Shown here piece after piece: positions 1 through 10,965 of a stretch of 64,000 nucleotides of DNA. Below the pieces are notes generated by a model that had not been told where the DNA came from, made no database searches, and saw only the letters and a list, made by a program, of their open reading frames with translations. This stretch comes from Hyaloperonospora brassicae (taxonomy: Eukaryota; Oomycota; Peronosporomycetes; Peronosporales; Peronosporaceae). Location: assembly GCA_947650285.1 (NCBI GenBank), contig CANTFL010000388.1, positions 62,001 through 126,000 of the forward strand, written 5' to 3'. Both the position numbers and the translations under genes were made by a program. Each line of letters starts with the position of its first letter. The stretch's first letter is position 1.

Positions 1-1164
1 AATGGATAGGTGTCGCCTAAAGGGCGGCCCATAAATGCGAACGATACTCGTAACTGTTTGTACGCGCTCCCAATCTGCGACTCGCTTAAACGACCATCGG
101 AGGCGCGCAGTGGTCCGTTCGAGGCTCTGCCCTAATCGAACGAGATGCTCGAGGCGGTGATCTTCCATATTAGCGCTGATCCACTGAGGACGGGTCAAGA
201 GCTGGCGCCGGTCGCGTCGGCTTACCCTCTTCTTAAAACGGGCACGTCTTTGACGCTCGCGCTTGCGGACGGTTGTGATGCACTGTTTGCATGCTTCCAC
301 AGCTGAATCCCATTGCCTGACCGTCGTAGTTGGGGATACCGCCCACCCATCCATTTCCGCTATGAGATCGGAGCGCACGCGTTCGGGTTGGTGTGTCTGA
401 ATGGGGTATGATACCGGACGTCGGTAGAGGGAGGAGGTAGTACGCTGCCGCACGCGTAAGTGTAACTCCACTTCTTGATGGTCCGACGCCTGGGGAGGTG
501 TTCGGACGGCTAACCACTGCACCAAATCAGCCCACCGCTGAGAAACATAGAAACGATCAATGCGACTTGCCGATTCCCCCTCCCAGTATGTAAAATGATC
601 CACACAGTCGTCCGCTTCCTCATCTTCGGCGTGGGAGCGAAGGAGCCGAGCATCTTCTAGTCCGTGGAGATCCAGAAGAGCTTGAAGACTTGGGCTTTCC
701 GGTCGGCACGACCGATGATGACCCAGCCGATCGAGGAGAGGGCTTTGGACGCAGTTAAAGTCACCTGTCACGATAGAGCTGTCCCGTGGAAAGTTCCAAC
801 GGGCGAGAGAAACGTAGTAGGCTTCGCGCTCGGGTCTGAGCGACGGAGCGTACACATTAACGAGGACCACATCGTCTAATGCGACAGCGATCGTCCTGGT
901 ATTCCACAAATCTTGCCGCCAGGGTGAAGCCTTCACAGATGAAGAGGGTGTAAGCAAAATGGCCACTCCCCCAAGACGAGACGACCCTACGCTCCAGTAC
1001 GAAAGTGGCGGGTGACCGCCATTGGACCAAAGTACACGTCCACAAGCAAAATGTTGAGTTGCAGTGTGTAGAAATGAGACTCTGAGTCCGGCGGCGTCGA
1101 AGGCCATCCTGGACGCACAACTTGCATACAAGTTTACGCACACGAAGTTCATGACAACGATCAT
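1..1164 (-). CDS. LINE (non-LTR retrotransposon) ORF2, N-terminal AP-endonuclease domain, partial
   Basis: The minus strand is open without a stop from 1164 to base 1 and continues out of the window (at least 388 codons). It encodes an apurinic-like endonuclease of the L1 type, which nicks the target for target-primed reverse transcription. Motifs in order: SRLGGVAILL, VVLVNVYAPS, then GDFNC (catalytic Asp/Asn loop) with a following DRLG, SRIDRFYVS, and SDHQEVELHL (the SDH catalytic histidine). After SDH comes the basic linker that normally leads to the reverse transcriptase, which would lie beyond base 1. The frame is also open to 1266 but the first Met codons are at 1164 and 1152, so the start is uncertain. 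The frame is undamaged, suggesting a young copy. Family assignment is confident; completeness of the element cannot be judged. Confidence 0.9.
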   Translation of the reverse strand, partial: MIVVMNFVCVNLYASCASRMAFDAAGLRVSFLHTATQHFACGRVLWSNGGHPPLSYWSVGSSRLGGVAILLTPSSSVKASPWRQDLWNTRTIAVALDDVVLVNVYAPSLRPEREAYYVSLARWNFPRDSSIVTGDFNCVQSPLLDRLGHHRSCRPESPSLQALLDLHGLEDARLLRSHAEDEEADDCVDHFTYWEGESASRIDRFYVSQRWADLVQWLAVRTPPQASDHQEVELHLRVRQRTTSSLYRRPVSYPIQTHQPERVRSDLIAEMDGWAVSPTTTVRQWDSAVEACKQCITTVRKRERQRRARFKKRVSRRDRRQLLTRPQWISANMEDHRLEHLVRLGQSLERTTARLRWSFKRVADWERVQTVTSIVRIYGPPFRRHLSI

Positions 1165-1859
1165 GAAATCATAAGGATCACATTTACTTGTCTGTAGACG
1201 GTATCCGACAGCTTCGAATGATCCAACGAAGGTAGGATTCGTCACTAGGTTTTGGATTGTACTAACTCAAATGCATAGCCATTGCCAATGTTAGACTGGT
1301 ATCTCATGCACGATTGTGGTCTGTGCATACGCTCGCTGTGAGTCGTGAAAGTGGCACGAACGTAGCAAGTCGATGAACCAATCGCACAAGGAACACGTCA
1401 CTTCCGTTCCGATAGTCCATGCTGGTCACGTGAGAAGACGCTTCGTAGTCATTGATAAACTTGTTGCGGTAGTAGTTGTTGTACGGCTTAAGTATGGCCA
1501 CTACTACTGCAACAAGTTCAAGACACGAGTTTCCTTCGTGTCCAGTTGAGAGAGAGAGAGAAGCAGCGTGTCTAGTTGGCCTTTTACTGGTTGCAGGATG
1601 TTTGATGTATCTTAAGCCTGGTTAGCAACACCGGTACCTCGTTTGAGTCCGGTGGTTGTGCGGGGCTGGTCACCGTAGGTGACGGCTCTCTTAGATGTCT
1701 GTCTGGTTGACGCATACATGACAGCAGGCGTGCTCCTTGAATCTTAGTCTCGTCCTTGCGAAACTCTCGCTTCCCTACCGCACTAATTTGCACCTTCTTG
1801 TCCAGTTGAACTCACGTCGCTGAGCATAATACATACGATGCGTTGCTCTTCTATACTTA
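1165..1859. other. No gene seen (LINE upstream flank)
   Basis: The first part may be 5' untranslated sequence of the LINE. A short GA run lies near 1550. No coding stretch with recognisable content was found on either strand. Confidence 0.5.
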
Positions 1860-2950
1860 TCTAGAGGACTGGCTTGAACGTGGGAGTAAACATAGCATCC
1901 CTATTTAATGTGGTGTCAAGTACGTCCATTATTATGATAACTAACGACTGATAAGTGTGACAAGAAGTACGGCCCGGGTATCGGGTCGACAACTAAAGGG
2001 CTCCGTAGAGCCAGGGGCGACGGCAACGAGGTCAGAGACCCTCCTACCGAAGCCAACTACGAGTCAATCATGACCGCTGGCGCGACCAAGTAGACTGGGG
2101 ACATGCGTACCGCCGGAGCGGCAGCACGTACAACGCGGGTATGCTGCCATATAAGGCAACAAACCCCTTTAGGACCGCTTGCGCGGCCCCCGACGTGGAG
2201 TGCGATCACCGAAGTGACTGCGTGGCGTGGAGAACGCCAACCCGCCATATATCTCTCCGAGGAGCTCAACCATCTGCGATGGTGGCCCCCTTCAGCCGCT
2301 TGCGCGGCCCCCGACGTGGAGTGCGATCACCGAAGTGACTGCGTGGCGTGGAGAGCGCCAACCCGCCATATATCTCTCCGAGGAGCTCAACCATCTGCGA
2401 TGGTGGCCCCCTTCAGCCGCTTGCGCGGCCCCCGACGTGGAGTGCGATCACCGAAGTGACTGCGTGGCGTGGAGAGCGCCAACCCGCCATATATCTCTCC
2501 GAGGAGCTCAACCATCTGCGATGGTGGCCCCCTTCAGCCGCTTGCGCGGCCCCCGACGTGGAGTGCGATCACCGAAGTGACTGCGTGGCGTGGAGAACGC
2601 CAACCCGCCGTCTATCTCTCCGAGGAGCTCAACCATCTGCGATGGTGGCCCCCTTCAGCCGCTTGCGCGGCCCCCGACGTGGAGTGTGCGCTCGCCGCAG
2701 CGGCGACACGTGGCGCGGGGTACGCCTCCAGTCCGTAAAACACCCCTGCTAGGGCCGCTTGCGCGACCCGTCGGTCTCCTACGCCCACACCCGCGACTGC
2801 GAGTGCAGCGTGCCCGCGTCAGATCTTCGACCACGTCGGCTCCCCAAGGGGAGGATTCCCTCCGACGTGACTGCCCCGAAGGGAAAAAGACTGGCTTGAG
2901 CTGAACCGTGAAAATTTGGGAATTGCTTCCCTATTTAATGTAAGACAGAA
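1860..2950 (+). mobile_element. Short non-autonomous repeat element, expanded internally
   Basis: The stretch 2650-2920 matches the inverted element at 61038-61692: a shared ...GACACGTGGCGCGGGGTACG core, a gcgacccgtcggtc block, and the tail GCTGAACCGTG followed by TTGGGAATT. A shorter relative of the tail sits at about 1863-1925 (GACTGGCTTGA, then CCCTATTTAATG), so two insertions may be juxtaposed. The GC content is much higher than in the surroundings. No protein is apparent. At the other copy a 15-bp target-site duplication points to mobilisation by a LINE machinery (SINE-like), which is an inference for this one. Boundaries here are approximate. Confidence 0.6.
2175..2686 (+). repeat. 121-bp tandem repeat, four full units plus a partial fifth
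   Basis: Units begin CCGCTTGCGCGGCCCCCGAC at 2175, 2296, 2417, 2538 and 2659, an exact period of 121 bp, and are nearly identical. Because 121 is not a multiple of three, each unit shifts frame and the long overlapping reading frames here are artefacts. The related element at 61038-61692 holds only one such unit, so the array is an expansion inside this copy. Confidence 0.95.
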
Positions 2951-3070
2951 CGTTTGATGGATAAAACATCGTGCGTGGTGGGGCACATTACTGACGACAA
3001 GTAGTTTGCGCACAGATGTCGAGGACATTGTTTGTAATCACGCGAAAATGATATCCACGAGAGCAGAAGG

Positions 3071-3136
3071 TGACTGTACCATTTGTTTCGATGCAACTGA
3101 ATCAATCTAGTTGCATCAAAACTAATGGTACAGTCA
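3071..3136. repeat. 28-bp inverted repeat (hairpin)
   Basis: Arms 3071-3098 and 3109-3136 pair with two mismatches around a 10-base loop. The left arm begins TGACTGTACC and ends GATGCAACT. The form suits a miniature fold-back element or a small-RNA precursor; no gene lies nearby to suggest a terminator. Confidence 0.85.
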
Positions 3137-4432
3137 TCGAAATGCGCACTGTTTGCGTTCTACGTCAATAGTGAACTGATATCATACATCCTGGCCGCTT
3201 GATCGCTTAAAGTTTGCTGTTGGCAACGCGTTCGCAATCGGTCTTTTACCATGGAGCCCACTGCAATGGTAAGGCCATCGAGTCAAAGACCATACACAAC
3301 AGTGCCTTGGCGATGACGGTCTGCCGTGGACCAATGTAAAGGTTCCTTTTGACGACAAATAAAAAGGCGGTCTCGGCCTCAATGTAGCGAGATGGTGAAT
3401 TCCTCGTGCTCGATAAGTCGCTGATTTGATTTGATTGCTCGCATACTCGCTACACCTGAGTGGTCTTGTCGATTGTGGTAGCTACTAGCGATGCCCCTAC
3501 GGCTCGACAAGGTCGATACGTCAGGGGCTCGGCAACTCCGACACCTTTGTAACGTCCAAGGCGCTGCTACTAGTTAAGCCACTTCAGTGTGCATGATGTT
3601 GCGTGTTTATACGAGGCGTACAGAATCTTGTTTTCGATAGCGGCAGGCAACACACTGTATGTGGAAATTGATTCATTGACGATAGCTTGTGTGCTAGCAA
3701 GCATCGATTTCAGCGATCCTCATATTGCGGTCACGCTTTGATGTAGATGAAGACATGCTTGTCTTGCGGCACCATATGAACGAAGCACATCATCCAATAG
3801 CCTAGTGCCTTTTTCAGAGGGGGAGGAGGGCAGGTGTCTCCGAGCATAGCTTGCTCGTACAGTCTACAAAGCTGCACATCGAAGCATAACAATGAGCTGT
3901 TTGATTGCATACTGACCAAAGACAACGAGCATGTCGTGCTGTGAGGGGGCTCTAGCCTGGCCATCCGACTTGTGCGCAATAAATCGAGTGCGAGGTTCTG
4001 AGATTTTAAATTGTGTGTTCATTGTTTGATATATATACAACGCACTTGGAGAGCGTGCTGACACATATCGCTTGGCTGGCTGTTATCACAACGAACACTG
4101 CGGGCGTGATCCTACACATGCGTCGACCTCTGCTCCACAGACCGAAGAAACTACAAACAAAAGAGACTGAAGAATAGCGCATTCAATCATAATTCGATAA
4201 CATTGTTTAGAATGTTGGACAACCAGGCACTCATCTGTTGAGTGACTGATTCAATTGGTCCAAAGTGTTGATTGAGAGCGGATCAAGACCGAACGCAGGA
4301 ATGAGCGCTAGTGCCGAGCGCCGATATGCTACATATATCGCGAGATGACGCAGAACTTACATTGATAAATACTTTTATTTACTTTTTCTTCAATTTCTAA
4401 ACGTGTCTGTTTGACAATCTCCTCGTTCTGCG
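3137..4432. other. No gene seen
   Basis: AT-rich intergenic sequence downstream of the effector gene. It contains only short chance reading frames and no recognised element. Confidence 0.5.
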
Positions 4433-5386
4433 CTACACAGGGTTTAGATTTGCGTAATCCTTGGTGTACTCCACTAACCATGCAATCTCTTGTTCGTCCA
4501 TCGTCTGTCTTCGAACTCTCATCCAGACGTGGACCTGCTTCGGCGTGACATCTCTGTTCAGCCAGTTCTTTAACTGCGCCTCCAGCAAACGCGTGGCCAG
4601 GTTCTCGGTTTCATCGATCCGCTTTGCTCTGGAGAGCATCTTGGCCAGCCTACCATCGCCGTAGAAAGTTGTCAGCGTTTCGATCATTATGGCCTCTGCC
4701 TTTTGGTCGTCAGGCTCGTAAAGACCGCGCACGTAATCTGTCCAGATTCCAAACTCTGCATTGTCGAAGAGGCTGGCAACATCTTCTTTGATTGTGGTAC
4801 CCGCTGTCTTCCGTTCAGCTACTTTGTCCAGATTGAGGAAGCGGAAGACGTCTTCAGCCGATTTTCTCTGCTTTGTCCAGATGTGTACCTGCGTAGCCTG
4901 CGCACTGGCTGCAAGTCTCTTCAGGGCCTTAATCTTGGCGCCTTTCAACGCGATAATCTTCGAAGCCAGCGCTCTGTCACCAAAACGCTCTGCCAATGTC
5001 GATACGATAGCCACTCGCTTCTTGCGCCTGCGAGCGTACTTGAAGTAGCTGACCCAGGGTTGGTGCTTGAAAATCTCCATCGCTGTTGCTTTGTCGCGAC
5101 GAACCAAAGCACGGACCTCTTTCGGAGGTTTCTGCATCCCCGCCACGATCTCAGTAAGTAGTTGTGGTTTGCACTTCGCCACGGACGCTCGGATGACAGA
5201 AAGCACAAGTGCCGTAGTACGTCGCCCCCTCTCTTCGTCGTCGCTGGTACTGTCCGGATTGTCTCTTTGAACAGGATCGTCTTTATGAGTCAAACGAAGC
5301 GAGTTGAGTCGGTCTGGTCGGAGGGCTGCATCAGTGGTTGCAAGAATGGCCGCAACAAGCAGCATCACAGTCACGTGAAACCCCAT
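4433..5386 (-). CDS. Secreted WY-domain effector, dEER present, RxLR degenerate
   Basis: 317 residues, start chosen at the ATG at 5386 because it gives a clean signal peptide (residues 1-20, MGFHVTVMLLVAAILATTDA); the open frame upstream has no earlier ATG. Residues 30-35 (LRLTHK), where RxLR is expected, lack a canonical RxLR, but a dEER-type motif (DDEERGRR) follows at 49-56. The C-terminal domain shows two WY modules: W111/Y114/Y117 followed by ERFGDRALASK, and W215/Y218 followed by FYGDGRLAKMLSRAK, separated and ended by L-type helices (VHIWTKQRKSAEDVFRFL at 167-184; QVHVWMRVRR near 285). Such proteins are delivered into host cells and act there as immune modulators. Single exon, as is usual for the family. 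The host target is unknown. A LINE is inserted about 340 bp upstream of the ATG. Confidence 0.88.
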   Translation of the reverse strand: MGFHVTVMLLVAAILATTDAALRPDRLNSLRLTHKDDPVQRDNPDSTSDDEERGRRTTALVLSVIRASVAKCKPQLLTEIVAGMQKPPKEVRALVRRDKATAMEIFKHQPWVSYFKYARRRKKRVAIVSTLAERFGDRALASKIIALKGAKIKALKRLAASAQATQVHIWTKQRKSAEDVFRFLNLDKVAERKTAGTTIKEDVASLFDNAEFGIWTDYVRGLYEPDDQKAEAIMIETLTTFYGDGRLAKMLSRAKRIDETENLATRLLEAQLKNWLNRDVTPKQVHVWMRVRRQTMDEQEIAWLVEYTKDYANLNPV

Positions 5387-5399
5387 GAGTGGCCGGCCG

Positions 5400-5416
5400 G
5401 GCAAATCGAACAATGA
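5400..5416 (-). promoter_or_regulatory. Oomycete initiator-like core promoter of the effector gene
   Basis: On the minus strand TCATTGTTCGATTTGCC lies about 14 bases upstream of the effector ATG and resembles the oomycete initiator (TCATT core) joined to its flanking promoter region. The match is by eye. If transcription starts here the 5' UTR is very short, which supports the downstream ATG at 5386. Confidence 0.5.
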
Positions 5417-5707
5417 GTGACGTGTGTCAGTGTCACAGCCTTCATATGTACGGAAGCGATTATTGTCGCAGACGGAAGTACACCGAACGGAGTGCTTTGT
5501 GTGAAGCCAGAGAGCCCATACTCAAGTGAAGTGAAGCTTACAGAGATGAGCCGGTCGGGCTTTGCGGACGCGAGTCCAGAGCTATTGTATAGCGAGTCGG
5601 GCCTTCCCCTTCCCCCCGAAACGCTCATAGAAAAGACGCGCGTGGGTAGACGGACGGCAAGTCAAAGATTTGCAGTGCTGTTGCTGCACATTTAGGACCA
5701 CCGCCCA

Positions 5708-5728
5708 AAGGGTTTGCACGTAAAGGGG
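5708..5728. repeat. Left copy of the 21-bp target-site duplication of the LINE
   Basis: Starts AAGGGTTTGC and ends TAAAGGGG, identical to 6987-7007. It marks the insertion point of the truncated LINE between them. Confidence 0.95.
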
Positions 5729-6986
5729 AGGAGTTTCATGATCATCTATTGACATATTTAATGTGGACAAGAGGTCTGAAAAATCCTGAGCCAGGATATG
5801 AGCGCCGGTCGCGGCAGCGGATCGTGGCTGACACCCGCGTAGGGCGGGTGTCCACGGGGCTCTTGAATCAGAAGTTCAAGACAGGCATGAAGTCGGGCCC
5901 CTCGTACGGCCGTAGCCGCGGCTCGATGCTCGCGTATTGCAATTGCCCGTAGCTGGCGAACACCGCGTGTCCAGTACATTTGGACACTTGCGGATGGAGT
6001 AGTCACGGCTCCTCTAAAGACCGCCGAGTTCCGCTCGGTCCACAAATGTTCTTGGCAGATGGAGCTTAATATGAACCAGATCCGTTCGAATTCTGTTGCT
6101 GCGGCGTCAGAGTCATCTTGAAAACGGCATTGCAACCGCAAACTCAGCTGACGTGGAATGGGCGGGGCTTTGCGATTGGCGCAGTGCTGAAAGAAGGTGG
6201 AAAGAACTGCGTTCGTCGCACCCCCACCGGTCCAGTGTCCTATCAAGTGACACCAACACGCTTGCGCGATTGGGCACTCCCAGAAAATGTGCGCCGCTGT
6301 CTCTTTGCGTCCCCGGCAGTGCAGCACCGTACGACAACTGTTGTCCAGCGTGCGACCGGCATGGTATAGATTTAGCTGCTTTGTCGCGATACGATAGCAT
6401 GTCCAGACTTGATACTCCGTTAGCCCGTTTGCGTGTTTCCAAACTTGGGAAGGCGTTTGATTTGATGCAGCTGACTGCCAACTATTCGATACCGCCTGCG
6501 CGTCATAGGCCTTCAACCAGGACTGGAGGCCAGGGTGCAGAAGGCGTTTATGAACGTGAAACGCTTGCTTCATAAGCGTTGTCCACACATCTACATTGGC
6601 CACCGTCTCTAGCACACTCCAAGGGAAACGGTGAAGCTCCGGGTGGGCATGAAACACCAAGGTACGATGGTACGAATGCTCCCAGTAGTTAGACACTTGC
6701 TGAGGCGACCCCCGTAATTCTGGTAAATTCCCGTCAATCGACCAATGGATTCCATTGACATCTTGGCGGAGGCGAATCGCCGAGTTCGCGGACTCGACAG
6801 GGTCCCGACAGGACCCGACAATTAAATCAGCTCGCACCCGGGACCATTTATAAGCGCGCCGAAACGGCGGTGGATGACGTAAGACGAGCCCGGGCTCTAC
6901 CGGTCCCGCACCGACAGCAAGGTGGGGTGACGAGAGCAGGATCGAAGTCGCCCAACGTTGTAATTTACAATGCATATGCCGAGACG
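5729..6986 (-). mobile_element. 5'-truncated LINE insertion (1258 bp)
   Basis: Bounded exactly by a 21-bp direct repeat (5708-5728 and 6987-7007), the signature of target-primed reverse transcription. Only the 3' end of ORF2 is present; the endonuclease and reverse transcriptase are missing, the usual 5' truncation. The 3' end (low coordinates) has only about 29 bases after the stop codon and no poly-A tail. It is inserted upstream of the WY effector, in the same orientation. Confidence 0.92.
5758..6986 (-). pseudogene. LINE ORF2 C-terminal fragment with zf-RVT zinc-binding domain
   Basis: An uninterrupted frame of about 409 codons within the LINE; the open frame extends into the flank to 7035 but those codons are genomic. 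The recognisable part is the reverse-transcriptase zinc-binding domain of LINE ORF2: WTCYRIATKQLNLYHAGRT, then CRTVLHC with HIFWECPIAQACW, giving a C-x-C...H-x4-C pattern, and a C-terminal tail rich in Arg and Ala. Lacking polymerase and endonuclease it cannot move by itself. The absence of stops suggests a recent insertion. Confidence 0.85.
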
Positions 6987-7007
6987 AAGGGTTTGCACGT
7001 AAAGGGG
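6987..7007. repeat. Right copy of the 21-bp target-site duplication of the LINE
   Basis: Identical over 21 bases to 5708-5728. Confidence 0.95.
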
Positions 7008-7404
7008 CTCTGTGCTGAATGGCCGTTGCCATCACAATATTTCACGGGTGTACGGCACGCGGCATGCGCTTTTGTCGACGATGCGACTGTCGCTTTACAA
7101 GAAGCGCGTCAGCTTCCTAAGGTACTGTACATTGTGGCAAAATGTGGTCGCTCGTCGGGCTAACAAGTACAACCGTGCTAAGGTAGAGTACCCTTTTTTA
7201 GCTTGGCCAGGAACAGGGCGGAGTGTCTCGGCGTTCCACTGCTTCGGCACGGCGGCACCGCGCAGTACTCAGGTACGCAGTCGGGGCGAGCACGCTCACG
7301 GACACGAACAGGGCTGCGCGTATCCGTACTGTTCACAGGAGACGGGCAACTGCGTCTCATCTCGCAACTAGTGTCGATATCAGAGCGCTGCTGCTTACAC
7401 CATC

Positions 7405-7860
7405 GTGCTGTCGGCAAATTTAGTAACCGCGGCGGTCTTTGACCTCCCGCGCTGGGCGGATCCGCGCTACGGGATCTCCAGATGCAGTTTCGATGGCACT
7501 ACTCAATCATTGTGGTGGCTTTTTGTCATAAACTTACTCCTACGCTTCTCCACACGCCTAAAGAAGCAGGAGGCGTTGGGCTGGCCTCGGTTCTTATTGC
7601 GTGGAAAAACACAGCGAGTGCAATAAGTCCTCCTGTGGCATACCCGACGTCAAGTAAATTGCCTAGTAGACAGATAGCTTCCAAGGGACTACGCATACCT
7701 GGACGACTAAAGTGTCTCCTGTCGCAGAACGGAGGCTGCAGCAACTCGACAAACTTAGACGGTACTCCTCAGCATTGTTGGGTCCCTGACCCTCCTTAGC
7801 GCCGCCGGTTGGACATTGCCGGCAGGCTCCGAGCTTAACGGACTAGGCTACAGCGGCAAC
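7405..7860 (+). pseudogene. Degenerate LINE reverse-transcriptase fragment
   Basis: A plus-strand stretch reads HTPKEAGGVGLASVLIAW, typical of the LINE segment downstream of the polymerase, and further on QQLDKLRRYSSALLGP in another frame. Stops and frame changes break it. It is older than, and opposite in orientation to, the LINE insertion at 5729-6986. Assignment rests on motif appearance only. Confidence 0.5.
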
Positions 7861-10800
7861 CACCAGCTTATGCCCATGTCAACGTCTAGAAAGCTTGCGA
7901 ACATGACCATTTCATTTAGCTCGAACAGAACAACAATCGCATCCATGCCCTTCGCTTGCAACGAGATTGCAGCCAGAAGAAATGGAAAGCGCGAGCAACT
8001 TGCGTCACCACCATGCGCCTGACACTTGTGTGTACCTACATCTAGCTTACGATAAGCTCTCCGCGGTCTTGATCTGTCAATCATACTTGTGCCCATGATA
8101 TTTCTGTGCAGGTTTCGTTAGGGAGATATGTTGAATCCTGTGACGCCTTTTGCACGCCAATATATTCTAATTCAGTTGGTCACGCACTCATATGCATTGA
8201 CGTGGGAACGGAATACTTACACTGTCGGTTTTAAATTGATGTCTTGTGGTGCTTACAGGCTCGACTGCATCGCTTATGGCAGTGCAACTTTCGCTACGAA
8301 CACAGCGTACGGTTCTACTAGTACATCGATGTGGCGTATGTTGCGGTAAAAGATGCTTTAGCGTTGCGAGTGCATGTGAAAAGAGAGGCATAGATCGTTG
8401 CAAGATCCCGATTCCCAAGGCATGTCGTTTTTCGACACATGGACGTTTGCTTGCCCAGAAACAACGAGCCTTGAGCAAGGTGTTCTTTGCGCACATCCGC
8501 AAAGCAATCGCTACAGGATAGACCAACTTAGTGCTAGAAGGAATTGTTTCTGACAGGCCATGGAAGCTCGGAGTGAAGACTGCAGGACCCATGACAGGTA
8601 AATGGCAACCTCACCTGATTGGCTAACAAGTTGGCAGGTTGGACCAGGATGTGACATCTTGACATATGGGACTGGGGAAGAAGATCGCTATGTCGAAGTT
8701 CAATCGGAGATGTTAGGTGAGATGATGACATGGGGACGTCATATGGGACCAGGGACGACACAAGGTGATGGGCACGCTAAATGTGTGCCAGGTGTAAAAC
8801 TTGACTAGGTCAAGTTGCAGTGCTGGTCATCAACTGCATATGGTAGGGTTAACAACGAAAAGTAGTTAGCACTCAATACATTTTACTTTTACTTCCTACT
8901 TCTACTGCACAAGTGCAACTACGTCTAACATTTAGGGTCTTGTTGCTTTCGCTAAACTCCATTTAGAGATTGGAGAGTCGCTTACACAATTGCGACTTAT
9001 TTCAAGTCAATGCCGTAACACCAGCCTCAGCACAGTTTTGCTATGTCTTTATCTGTCGGGTTTCGTCGGTCAGTAGCATCCGATATCAGCTATTTGACCT
9101 AAGTCACGCAATCTAGCGTTCCATCCCGCAAGGTACGACGTGGACACTAGCGGAGACACAACATCGTTACAACCATCTATCCTGATGCCTATTGACTACC
9201 TTCCGACCTCTTCGATGCATCGTGTGGAGTCTGACTTACACATCTACCAAAGCGACGTAAGCTGTGTCTATCTGATGCTGTACAGTCGCTCATACAGTGT
9301 TCAGGCTGAACTTGAGAAGCATGTCGTCGTTAGTATGATGGGTACTTTTACGGTGCAAATAGAGGTGCAACGTGGCCTCAAGCAGTCAGGCTGCGACTCG
9401 ATGAACTGTGAAAAGCTGTAATATTTATGTGGAACGGCATACAACTTTTCTGTGCCACTCACCATAGTAACGAGCTCTTTCCTGTTGCTGATTCTTCGTC
9501 CTTCAAACCACCAAGTTTGCAAGATTGTTTTTTCCAGGAGGGTCGATTGCAGTTGTATCACAAAGATGGAGCCTTCGTCTTCAAACATGTATTGTATCTA
9601 TGCGGAGCGATTTGTCAATTTATGTTGATCAAATGCACACATACATCGCAAATTTACAGAGCTTTGACCTTGTGGACGCGCGCGAAAGTAAAATTTGTAC
9701 GTAAACCGCGATTGGTTGGTATCAGTAAGTCTTGATGATGATAGAGACCATTGTAAACAAAAGGCTATATTCGGCGAGGGTGCTATATACGGTAGATGCG
9801 GCAATCGTATAGACGACGGCGACGGGAAACGCTGTACGGGGAGAAACATACTTTGATATGGATGATTTTCTGGCGTACCTAGCTGTCTGCAGTAGACCGA
9901 ACATCGTAATGGTGGAATCAACTTCTGTCGATAGGTACAATCTCCACGTAAACAAGCGAGGTATCACAAAATCCGACTTCATTGCGTTAATGTGCACAAC
10001 AGCATATTAGTCTACCTAAAACGTTCTTGTGACACCTTGCTAGAACAAGAAGTCAAGGCATCGTGTATTCCAGTAGCACGAACAAAGAAATGAGAACCAC
10101 ATTGCACTTTGATGGTCACTGCGACTCGGACAGCGAACTCCTTTGAGTACGAGAGAGCATATTGGCGATATCGTGAGCATCAAAACATACACTGCACCTT
10201 GTAGAGCCTGTTCAATGCTTGAGCCTAACGATCGTCCTGATTGAGGCCAACTAGACATATTTAGCTCCACTGAAAGTGTCTAATTGATACAGAAAAGAAA
10301 GACTGGATTTATAAAAGGCTCAAACGAATCACAATAAATTCAACAGGCTAATGAATCTGTTAACAGTAGCCGCGCCTATTGGGAATCTTTGCTCAATGTC
10401 ATGCGAAGCCAAGGAAGCCCATCTGAAAACGTGAAGTCGGGAAGGTAAGTCTTGGGAACCATACTGCCTCCAGTACGAAGTTAAAGCGGGGTTCACATTT
10501 AAGGTGCAATCAATGAAGTCTTTCTAGCATTACAGCTTGATACATGGCTAGAGATGCATCTCAGGCGGCTACCATCCCAGCCAATTGTCACTTACACATG
10601 TGAACATGCATTTTGCACCAAGGCAAACCTACTTTTGCCTAAGCCATCCCTCCTCATCGCCTGCTACTTACGATACATAACGTGTCTTTGTAACACTACC
10701 AATACATACCTAGCTCTACAAGGCCCATCAAAAGGGTGTATTGTCTGCTCAAACAACTGCTGGTGCCATCGTGTAGGGTGAAGGATCACGTCATATGTCG

Positions 10801-10965
10801 ACGCGGCAGCACGTACGTAGGTACGGGAGACTGATTAGCAGTAAAGTAGTACCAAGCTTGCAGATACGGTCTTTCGGGCATAAACGGGTAGCCAAACCCT
10901 AGGGATTTTCGGCCAATCCACTAGCGTCGCAATGTCAGCCACCCATTCCTCGCCATTCATTCGCC
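7861..10965. other. 3.1 kb without a recognised gene
   Basis: Several short reading frames occur, the longest meaningful ones at 9140-9421 (+) and 9301-9588 (-), which overlap on opposite strands and show no domain. The last 80 bases before 10966 are the UTP4 promoter; CCATTCATTCGCC directly before the ATG is initiator-like. Confidence 0.45.

Noticed and set aside
2103..2904. Overlapping open frames encoding repeated peptides
   Set aside because: They are translations of the 121-bp tandem repeat; the unit length shifts frame each time, so no single protein is maintained.
9140..9588. Opposing 90-codon frames as genes
   Set aside because: They overlap on opposite strands, show no domain, signal peptide or codon bias, and are consistent with chance.
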